A DNA stretch of 64,000 nucleotides, taken from Prunus persica (lineage: Eukaryota; Streptophyta; Magnoliopsida; Rosales; Rosaceae). Below the pieces are notes generated by a model. The model saw only the letters and a program-made list of their open reading frames with translations. It was not told the origin of the DNA and ran no database searches. Both the position numbers and the translations under genes were made by a program. Location: contig NC_034011.1 in assembly GCF_000346465.2 (NCBI RefSeq), positions 5,970,153-6,034,152 of the forward strand. The letters run 5' to 3'. Below are positions 11,822 through 21,569 of this stretch, piece after piece; within the stretch, counting starts at the first letter, position 1, and every line of letters begins with the position of its first letter.

Positions 11822-11899
11822 TCAAGTTTAGTTTGATATGTGTAAAGGAAGAGATTAGTTCTGTATTCTTCCTGTACAGATAGGAAGTTTGTTGTGTTT

Positions 11900-13112
11900 T
11901 GGTATTGTATTATTTATAAATTTTTGTTATTAAAATAAATTATGTTCAAAAGGCTTACGCCTCAATGTTTCAAAGCTTACGCCTCGCAAAGTGCAACTAA
12001 AAATGCATCGCCTCTACTCCTCGCCTTTGAAAACATTGCTCCAAGCATATATAGTTTCGTACGTACAACTGAGATTTCCCCAGTTGCCACTAAGACTGAC
12101 TTTTGAATTGATATCTTTGTCTAGCTAGAACTTATAGTTTGATACAATATACATCTGAGTGGCCACATATTCTGATATGATCTTGCAATTTCATCGTTTA
12201 TTGTGGCAGAAGAAAACTTAAATTGGGAGGAAAGAAGTGCTGTTGGGCATGCATATTATAAAAGTGAGCTCCATTTTCTCATTTTCCCGCATTGTCTTTC
12301 TGTGCATTTAAGCAGCATTCTGCACATCGAGAGCACAAATTGAATTGCATTTGGTGTGTCCAAGGATACTTGTCCTGTTGACTGATCAATTTCATTCTTT
12401 TTTAGAGGTAATCTGCCGTAGCCTTTTGTCTAATTTCCATTTAAGAGCAGATAGAATATCATTTTGCTGTCTTCTCTTTTTCTGGGTAATCAGAAAATGT
12501 CTTCTTTTATAGAGACATTGTCCTTGCCAACGGTATACATACCCGTCAATATCATGATTAATTAACGCTAATTTCATGGAGCTGTTTTGGAATTTGCCAA
12601 GAGAGGGAAGATCATGAAATCTTCTTCTCAGATTAGTGATTGATTGTGATTGGTTTTTATGGTTTAGTCTCACGGCTATACTATTTCTTTTTAAAAAAAA
12701 TTAGAAAAACCGAGTATAGCCGAGTGGCTATATTTAAATAAATTTGACAAATCGAGTATAGCCGCCCGGCGACACTACTTTTAAAATAAATTAGAAAACC
12801 CGATTCTAAAGCTTAATTTCAATCCAAGGGCACCCATAATCAGCTTATAGTCCTCCGGACAGCTTTATAATTTCATTTCATGGTTCTTAGGGCATTCATA
12901 TGAGTAATCATGCTTTTGTTGTGATGTTGACCATAGCAAACCTAATGGCTATATAGCTTCGGGGTCTTGCAAATTGGAGATTATTAGTGGCAAAAAGAAT
13001 ACCAGCTATATTGGGGTCAAAATCTCTACAGACCCTTTGGTTTCCCAAATCATGAAGGGTTGAACACTTTTTATTCATTTTTAACAAAACCAAGAGAGAA
13101 CAAGGGAGAAAT
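11900..13112. other. Intergenic, with a repeat of GAGTATAGCCG units
   Basis: No gene recognised. At 11950-12045 there are GCTTACGCCTC/TCGCCT units of a kind common in plant DNA transposons. At 12668-12782 CGGCTATACT and GAGTATAGCCG occur as inverted and direct copies, suggesting a degraded TIR transposon end. Confidence 0.4.
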
Positions 13113-14914
13113 TCTATATATACTAAAATCCAATGCAACTAAACACTGTAGCTAAGCACAGTATAATGACGGAAATGCCCCTCATTTTGCTGCTGTTTTT
13201 GTTTTGTTTTTTCTTCAGCACAGTAAATTGACGAAACTGCCCTTGACTAAACAGCTCCTTCTGTTTCCGTTTTTGCCCCTTCTCCTTCGTTGATAACCCT
13301 TCGTTCGCTCACAGAAGCCCCCATTTCCAGTTCGTTTTGAACCAGCTGGTTGGGGGGCAGCCATGGAAGATCTGCACATGGATGGGGAGCCGTCGATCTT
13401 TGTTTGGGAGGTGCGCTGCAAATCCAGCCGTCCTTTTGCTCTTCGTCTGAGAGATTTCTGGTGGGAAGATTTTCCATCTTTTCTACAGCCTTCCACTCAG
13501 ACTTCCATCTCTCTTGCTTTCGAATTTCTGCATCCTTTGTCTCCAGGTATGCATCCCGTTTTCATTTCATGAATTTTATTGTTGGCTGGGAGATTTTTCG
13601 TTTTTTGAAATAGAAACAGGGTTTACATTTCTCCCCTATTAATTTTGAGATTTTTCATTCCCCCTGTCGGCTGTCGGCTACCTCTACATCCTTCTCACAG
13701 GCACTTCTATCATAGATTGTGACTTTGAACTATGATTCACCATCATAACGGAAAACCAGGAAATTCCCAGTTTCTAAATGATGATCCTTCACAAAACCCT
13801 GTCAACCCTTAGAGAAGAACAAGCCATTCTGTCTCTTCTTCCAATTCCACAGCCCTCCCTTTCCCACTTGGGCCTCTAAGAGAACATTTGCGAAGTGATC
13901 CTCCGTTGAAGTTCTTGATAAACACCGGTGATATATGCTGCAAAATTCAATAGCCCTTGAATTGAACATCCTATGATGGGATTGAACATGCTTTTGAATT
14001 GGTAATGGCAGGTGACTCTTTGTGTGTGAAGAAAGGCTTGCGATTGCCCTTGCTGCTGTTGTGGGACAGAGCCAGTGTATATGTACAGAAGTTGTGGTAT
14101 ACAATGTTCTCTTTCCCTTTCTTTAATTTCAGTTTTTTTTTCTTTTAATAGAATTTCGTCAAATATTTTGGTTCTGGATTTTTTGTGTTGAAGAAATTTA
14201 CAATAAAGATATTTTATGACGTTCTGTGTTCGTAAATTATATAGGTTCTGCTGTATGCTAAATTTGCAGCATCAATGTTTTAAACAATTAAGGCATAGTG
14301 ATTATCATCCATAGTTTTGACTTTGGTTTTTTCTTTTTATTCCCTAGAAATTAATTTTAGTGAGAAATTTGGATTTCTATTTCAGAAGGTTTGTTCTCTT
14401 CAGTTTTGCATCTCCTCAACTTTTTAATGGATTAATGATTTGCTGATGGGTTTCTAAGCATATTGTCAAAATCTTTGATTCCTTGACCAAATTGATTACG
14501 CTGCTGTGATAATCTGTTGTAGTCAATATTGTTGTTGTGGGAAAGTAAGCATGCCAATTTCAACAATTTGTAATGATCTTGCTGCTGTAATGGGTTGTTA
14601 ATTTGTTGTTGTAATGATAGGATTAGATGATTACAATATCTTGGACATGGTTTTCTTTTGTTTGTTGTAAAATAAAACATAAGCAGAAAACCATGTTTAA
14701 AAAACATCAATTTCTAGGGTTAGGGTTTTCGTTTTATTCTCAAATGATTTGATGGGCAACACGATTTGTTCAGGATGACTCTGCATATATATATTTGATT
14801 AATTGAGGGGTCGAGATTATAAATGAGAACTCTCAGATGAGTTTTTGAAATTCTCTGTTTTTTACTTTACAGGAAAAAATGGAAAATTGTTATTGATTAT
14901 ATTAGTATAATTTG

Positions 14915-15478
14915 TTTAGGCACCATCTTTCTAGGATTTTATTGCTTTCATAATTTATTTTCTATGTTTTTCTTTTTGATTCATTGCAACTGAGATATTC
15001 GAGTTATCTCAGCCTTTGATTGTTGCTTTTGATATGTGTGAATGATGTGCAAATTCATAAAAACAATTGTATTAGTTGATCAATCAATTATAATGAACGA
15101 TGTTAAAAAAAAAATAGTTAGTCTTGACCAAAAGTTGATATATTAAAGCTAATGAACTAATCAACCAAAAACTGACGCATAAAAGTGTGCTTTTTGTTTA
15201 GGCACCGTCTTTCTAAGATTTTATTGCTTTCATAGTTTATTTTCTATGTTTTTCTTTTTGATTCATTGCAACTGAGATATTCGAGCTATCTCAGCCTTTG
15301 ATTGTTGCTTTTGATATGTGTGAATGATGTGCAAATTCATAAAAACAATTGTATTAGTTCATTAATCAATTATAATGAATGATGTTAAAAAAGAAAGTAG
15401 TTAGTCTTGACCAAAAGTTGATATATTAAAGCTAATGAATTAATCAACCAAAAAGTGATGTATAAAAGTGTGCTCAGG
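14915..15478 (+). repeat. Two tandem ~282-bp direct repeats in Helitron
   Basis: The first copy starts at TTTAGGCACCATCTTTC (14915) and the second at TTTAGGCACCGTCTTTC (15197). They differ by scattered substitutions and small indels. A further short repeat, GTGCTCAGGGACCAAT, follows at about 15471 and 15520. They have no coding content. Confidence 0.9.
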
Positions 15479-17451
15479 GACCAATGTTGCTTTTTGTATT
15501 TGATTTTCGAATCTATTGGTGCTCAGGGACCAATCCTGCTTCTGATATTTTAAAACAGGCCCAAATTCTCCCTCTCCCAGTTTATTCACTGTATTAAAGT
15601 TGTTTGATGCTCTCTACAGATTAGTAAAGTTGGAAATTTTTGCTAATTTTACATAATTGTCATGGCCAAACTGAGAAAGGGATTATCTCCTTAAGAAATT
15701 CAAAGCAAAGAACATATTTTTATCATAAGCTGGTAATTAGACTCATGTTACATGTTAGGCTGGTTTCAAGAGTCTGTATCCTACCTATGAACATAATCAA
15801 TATCAATAGTTTGCTATGCTTCTGCTTAGAGACATATTCATTTTTTGCTAAGAACTTCTGTTTGTTTTTGATTGATACTTGGTATCTTCATCCTTAGCCT
15901 TCTACTTTCGAATCATCAAAATTTCTGCAGATCTTTTGATACATTAATCTTGATTGGTGTAGAGGTTGGATGTTTTGATACCTAATTTCTTTTTTTTTCT
16001 TTTTTTTTCGGTCAAAATAGAAATTGGCAATTATTTTATCTTAGATGGAAGGATCAAATAGAACTAACTTGCTTCTATCTCCTTTCACTTTAGATGGAAG
16101 GATGTCTCTGCACACATCCAGTAGCTTTGTGCATGCTTTCCTTTTACCCAATTTCATTATTTTCTTTTCCTTGAAAAATTCTTCAGCCTCAACACATTCT
16201 ATATATACTAAAACCCAATGCAACTAAACACTGTAGCTAAGCACAGTGAAATGGCGAAACTGCCTTCTATTTTTACTGTTTTTCAAACTCATTTTTCTCA
16301 TCAGCACAGTGAAATTACGGTTTTACCCTTGGTTAATTGCTTTGTGTTTTCCCCGTTTTGCCCCCCCTCTCCTTCGATTGTAACGGCTTGCCTTTCGTTC
16401 TATCAGATGCTGGGTTCGCTTCTAACCAGGTTGGTTGGCCTGGTTGCGGGGCAATGATGGAAGAGGTCGGTCTACTGTTGGAGATTATCTGGAGGCTTCG
16501 ATTTTTATAGGAGTGGCGTGCGTTGGTCTTCTTCTTCAGATCGAACTCCAGCTTTCTCTCTGTTTCAGTCTCTTTCTCTCACTGATCTGTAAGTGAATTT
16601 TGCTTCATCTTTCCATTCGATTTTTGTTGCTTTTCTTTTTCATTTTTGTTGTTACTAATATCTTGGATCTTATTTGATTAAACTATAAGACCTGTTTTAA
16701 TTTGCTGCCCTAAAAGTCCAAATCCCTAATTTTCCTCATAGTGGGTCTGTGTTATTGATTTGCAAATTTTATCCAAATACTGAAATTGATTTAATTGTGT
16801 TATCATTTTGATGAAATCATGTTAAACAATTTAGTTATTAGAATACTATATGATTGCTTTTGATAAGGTTTTCTGTTTGGTTATTAAAAATTAGTTGGTA
16901 AACCCTGAAAATTGGTATTTGGATATGCCGGTTCTTTTGTTACAGGGTTTAGGATAGCTCTGTTTTGGTAAGCAGGATATGCTGCTATTTGGGTTGCTCT
17001 GTTTAAAGATATGTTCGTTCTTTTACTACATGGTTTTAATTCAAATTCGTTCTTATACTGGTTTATGGGACTGGGGATTTGAATTTGATAATTTTTGTTT
17101 TGGTAGGGGAAAGAAAATTTGGGAGTGTGATTCTAGGAACTGATTGCAATGTTTTAGCATAGTTGACTTGAAGAAGACTGGTTTGGGAAATATGTGGGAT
17201 TTGAAAATCTGACTTCTAAATTGGAATTATGTTTGTGGACATTAGTGATGACGAGAAAGAATTCAGAAAAGTTAAAATTCAGAATTTTTTTGTTTGTGGG
17301 TTTGATTTACCAAGCAGATTTTTGCGTTGAATGGAAACTTATTGAAAACTAAAAAAGTTTGTATATCCTAATTTCAGAATGCAGAGTTTGGTTCTTTTGT
17401 TTTTTTCCTTTTCATGGGCTAATAATTTGGCCATGCTTCTACTCTTTGCAG

Positions 17452-17744
17452 TTGCTAGGGACTGGAATGGATACGCAGGATACATCTCCTTCAGTGTTGC
17501 TATTCTTTGACAAGGAAAGATTTATATTTAATGCTGGAGAGGTAAGGAACTCAATTACATACATTTACATCTGGTTAGTTTTGTAATATTAAAAGTAAGG
17601 TGATGATTCAATTATTGTCTATGAAATAGTAATTAGAGATCAATGATAAACCTGTTGTTAAGTAATATAGTGTCTCCTACTTTGCAACTCTCACTGCAGG
17701 GATTGCAACGGTTCTGCACAGAGCATAAGATTAAGTTATCATAG
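17452..17744 (+). pseudogene. Captured tRNase Z (long-form, TRZ3/TRZ4-like) exon pair
   Basis: Exon 17452-17541, preceded by TTTGCAG and followed by GTAAGG, encodes LLGTGMDTQDTSPSVLLFFD and then KERFIFNAGE. After a 158-bp GT-AG intron, 17700-17741 encodes GLQRFCTEHKIKLS. This matches the start of the amino-terminal metallo-beta-lactamase half of plant long tRNase Z, recognised from memory. The next codon is TAG followed by GTATAAG, where family members have Lys (AAG), so a nonsense change sits just before the old splice donor. No catalytic His motif is included. It is a host-gene piece carried by the Helitron, introns included, implying DNA-level capture. Confidence 0.85.
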
Positions 17745-18106
17745 GTATAAGATATCTGAGATCCTTACCCATTAGGTAGTTAAGACCAAAAGTGGGGCTC
17801 TATATATATGCCTGGTGGTTAGCAAGAGAGAGTGAGTGGTTTTAAAGGGTGTCAATGGCCTTTGAATTTTACTTAAATAAGATTAAAGTTATGTGCTTTC
17901 AAGTATTTGTGAGCTCTCTGTATCTGGGTTTTGAGCAAAATGACTTTTTGATAAAGCTTTGATTTGCAGTGTATATTAATGGAGTAATAGGAACTGCTGA
18001 CTGATGCAGTTTTGCATGTCCTTGGTTAATGCATTTATGTTTGTTCTACATAGATGATAAATTTTTAGGAGAAATGGAGACTTAAGGAGAGAAGTTATGG
18101 ATCTGA

Positions 18107-18131
18107 TAAGGGTTTAGGGTTTAGGGTTTAC
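18107..18131 (+). repeat. Short telomere-like (TTTAGGG)3 tract
   Basis: Three tandem GGGTTTA units occur inside the Helitron. Such short interstitial tracts (telo-boxes) are common in plants and need not mark a former chromosome end. Confidence 0.8.
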
Positions 18132-20936
18132 TGTCTCTAATTTTTGGATCCAAATGGAATTTCTTTGATTACATATGCTGTTTCTCCAAAGCACCAATGA
18201 ATAAAGCATTTAGATTTGATGGGTTTGATGTGAATGGTATGAATAAAAGCGTTTAGATTTGATGGGTTTGATGTGAATGGTATGAATCTCTCTCTCTCAT
18301 TTTGGTTTGGGATTTTTGATTTATTTGTGAATTAATTTTGTTGGGTTCAATAAAATTATCAGCCAGCTGCAGTTGACTTGGTGTAAATCACGTATTTGGT
18401 CTACTTAAGTTCTTTATCGTTTCTGCCCAAAAAAAAAAAGTTCTTTATGGTAATTTATGAAGCATTTTGATTCTGTTTTCTGGCGTTTTCCTTTGTTTCT
18501 CCAACTAATAGATGTAGGGGTTTTCTTTTATTTTTGGTTCACCAAATGGTTTCATCTATTCTGATTTTCTAATTTTTTATATGAGATGTGCAGTTGTTGC
18601 GGCTCTTAATCCTTCAATCTTCTCCATCTTACTTCGAAAGTTCACATTACTTTGGTTGTTTTTGGGTCTTTCTGTTAACTACTTTGAACATGCATTTTAA
18701 GTTCAATTTTTGTCGGCTTGGCATTTCCCTTTTTTAAGAATCTATTTCAATGAAGGCATTCAAGTTATATTACTCAGTTAGTTGGAGTTTACAGCAAGAC
18801 ATTCCATTTGAGTTCATTAAATGTCAAACTGCATAAAATAAGTAAGATTCATGGTTTTAAAAAAATGGGACAAGGTTTTGCAATCATTAAGGATCTTATT
18901 GTTATTGGAATAGCTCCAAGAGATCAAGGTTCCAAAAAGGAGTAACATACATTTGGAAAGGTATTCACCCATGATCCTACGGCTGTGTCTGCAATTTTTG
19001 TTGGCCTGGCATTTCCCTTTTTTCTAATCATGCCTACCAAATGATTGTTCTGATATGAGGATTAAGGGTGCAATAAATTTTTTTTTTTATACCACTGAAG
19101 TTGGGATTTTTGAAGAAAAATATCTATATCTTCGTTTTGCAGTTTCAACCATTTTGGATTTCTAACTGTCTTTATGAAGATGTTGATTCTTTCTTATATT
19201 CATGTCACAAATTAGTGGCATGCTCCTCAAGAGTTTTTTTTTTTCATTATTATTTTACGTGCTTATTCTCCTTGAATATTTAAGCTCAAAATAGTTAAAC
19301 TGCCATCTGAAATTTTATTAATTGAGTTGTGTGTTTTCTGGATATTGTTAGCAAAGTAAAACAAATGAACAAATTTCCTTTTCTCTCCATCTCTGCTTTC
19401 GCTTACCTAAATTGCATTTTTTTTTTTTGGCATCCACATATTGTTTCACTTTAGTTTATGATTTTTTAAAGCATGAACATGATGAACATGACTTGCAAGA
19501 CACCCTGCACTTCCTTTTTTTTCTTAGGTAACGCTCTGATTTCAGTTCTGGGTTTCATGAATGTCTAATCATGTTTTCCTTTGTACTTGGATTTTGCTGT
19601 GCATTTCATATTAGTTTTTTGTTGTATGGATTCAATTTAAGTTTCATGCTTCATGATGTGTAATGTTAGAATTCTTTTGTAGTTAGACTGTTAGAATCCT
19701 GAAATTTAAGTATTTGCTTAAAGTTGGTTGGTTGGTTGTATTTTGAGGCTATGTAATTATGTGGTTGTTGTACTTCATTCTAATTACTGTTTATTTTATT
19801 ATTATTTTTTTTCAGTATGAATCACAGTTAGGCAGTCATCCAATTGCTTCAGGTATGACTTATGAAAATTAAAAAGTTATTCAAATCTACATGTTGTATT
19901 GAAACTTTGGAATTTTATCTCAACAGATTCAATTGTCTCTCACCTCTCTGACGTATAAGCAATCACTGAAGCAAAGAAGCGAAGATAACTTTCAGATTAT
20001 TGTTTCTTTATTTTGATTTATTGACTTTTTCTTTTTTCGTTTGTGTTGCCTCAAAATTCCTTCACAAAATTCGACTTGCCTCTACTACTACGTGTTTCCT
20101 GCTCTCTTCCTTATGTTGTTTTCCCCCTGATTTAATCTCAGGCTTCCATGAAATTTTGATTGTTTCAGGTGAGCTTGGGTACGAAATCCAAATACGAGAA
20201 GCAGTCGTTCGCCCAAATTGTTTAACCATTCTTCGCTTTAAAGGTATATTCATGATTGCCTCTCTATTCCTTATACTCTCTACTATTTTTTTTGGTACTG
20301 ATTTCTTTATTTTTGTAATGTTTGTTTGCTCATCATTTCTGCATTTTCATGTTTGTATTTTTCTTTTCTTCCACAACCTTTTCCTTCAGATGAACACAGA
20401 ATTTAAAATATGTTTACTTTCATATTATTCATATCTTAAAAGTAAAGAAAAACATTGAGTTCTTATTTAATTTCGTTATTTTGTGTTTCTTCGATTGGAA
20501 AACCATTTATAACTTTCTTATTAAAATGTAAAATTATATTATTCCTATTTATACATAATTAGATGTTTATGATTATTGTCATAACTCAATTTTCCCCATT
20601 CATCAACATTAACACTTGCTATTTTCCCACTTTTTTATAACAGAGTCAAGACCTCCATCAAAGAGAAGAAAAGTCATGAAGAAATTGCAAAACAAAGCCC
20701 ACCGAATTAAACAACGTGCTGCTCAAAACTATTCAAATTTTGCTATTTTAATAGCTCCTTCCCACTATTAACATCTCAATGTATATACAAACATGTGTAC
20801 TATTTTAACATAACAAGTAGCCTGTAAAATATGTGATTTCCTTTTTTTCCACTTATACTTCCTTAGTTAAGCATAATGCTACGAGTTAAATCTCATTGTA
20901 TATATAAACAATTTTATTTTGTTTACGTAATTTCAA

Positions 20937-20968
20937 AACCCGCAGCATCGCGCGGGCTTTATTGCTAG
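20937..20968 (+). repeat. Helitron 3' hairpin and CTAG end
   Basis: CCCGCAGCATCGCGCGGG can fold with a CCCGC/GCGGG stem, 7 nt before the terminal TTGCTAG. This is the recognised Helitron 3' termination signal. The same hairpin, on the opposite strand, ends the Helitron at 46039. Confidence 0.92.
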
Positions 20969-21462
20969 TAAGAAAGAAAGTGGAAGGGGAAAGAGAGACA
21001 GCTACATAAGAGAGAACAAGAGAAGAAAAAATAAAGAGGAAAGAGAAGGAAAGAATCGGAGAGGGGTGTGGAGAGGAAGAAAATCAGTGAGAGAAAAAGG
21101 GAGGAGGGAAGAACAAATATAAATGGGAAACAGTAAAAAAATATATTTCGGCTGCAGAGGCGTAGAGATGTGATGGGCAAAATGCTTTGGGTAGAGCAAA
21201 TGGCAAAAACAAACGAAGTAAAATACACGTATAAAACATTTTGGGGCCCCTTTAATTGGAGGGCTATGGCCGCCGCCCTCGGGGCAGCCCTGAAAATCAA
21301 ATATATATCTCTTAAAATGGATGACAAATTGAAAATTGTTGTAAAGTTTTTGAGTGGAGCCCACACATCTGGAAATAATGAAACATCATGATGAAAGTAT
21401 TGTGGAAGTGGAATCCACATATTGGAGGACATGATTGCACGTTTCCTTCTAAAATGCCATAG

Positions 21463-21556
21463 TTGACTTACAGCCTGTAAAGTCTTCCTGTAAGTGAATT
21501 ATTGTTAGAAAGATTAAGAAATCTTTGGTGAATTTCTCTTACAATCTTGTGCGCAG
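21463..21556 (+). promoter_or_regulatory. W-box and 5'-UTR intron of NLR copy B
   Basis: A TTGACT W-box core (WRKY site) lies at 21463-21468. A donor CCT/GTAAGTG at 21490 and an acceptor TGCGCAG ending at 21556 define a likely 67-nt 5'-UTR intron, ending 13 nt before the ATG. The same W-box, donor and acceptor context occur upstream of copy C at 31518, 31545 and 31893, which supports them as functional elements. Confidence 0.55.
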
Positions 21557-21569
21557 AGCAAGCAAAGCA

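Larger units (their letters stand above)
5574..11899 (+). repeat. Segmental duplication, block A
   Basis: This block is collinear with 23298-30349. Both copies hold an NLR 3' end, the same non-coding stretch, a GA-rich microsatellite, and the 3' part of a CCCH zinc-finger gene. Similarity stops abruptly after GGAAGTTTGTTGTGTTTT. Relative to block B it has gained a solo LTR (8101-8822), lost the zinc-finger exon (junction near 10567), and lacks the insertion found in B at 24254-24641. Confidence 0.9.
13113..20968 (+). mobile_element. Helitron region with two 5' ends and one 3' end
   Basis: The 3' end is textbook: the hairpin CCCGC...GCGGG at 20939-20957, then CTTTATTGCTAG ending at 20968, followed by T. 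Two 5' ends of the same family are present: TCTATATATACTAAAAT at 13113 and TCTATATATACTAAAAC at 16198. Both are followed by CAACTAAACACTGTAGCTAAGCACAGT and about 300 bp of related sequence. Sequence just outside 13113 and 20968 is purine-rich on both sides, as if once continuous, favouring 13113-20968 as the outer element. No Rep/helicase ORF is seen, so it is non-autonomous. Confidence 0.85.
16198..20968 (+). mobile_element. Inner Helitron 5' end to shared 3' end (4.77 kb)
   Basis: A complete second 5' terminus at 16198 can pair with the same 3' terminus at 20968. Either a second family member inserted in the first and its 3' end was lost or shared, or the outer element captured an extra terminus. 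The tRNase Z fragment lies in this inner part. Confidence 0.7.

Noticed and set aside
18107..18131. Former telomere or fusion point
   Set aside because: Only three TTTAGGG units, inside a Helitron; too short.
20000..20458. 152-aa plus ORF in the Helitron
   Set aside because: Composition is T-rich and intron-like, with no domain. Pieces near 20170-20250 and 20640-20740 look exon-like but I could not identify a parent gene.
21525..21569. Upstream in-frame ATG for NLR copy B
   Set aside because: It lies in the predicted 5'-UTR intron and would hide the MGSC acylation start.
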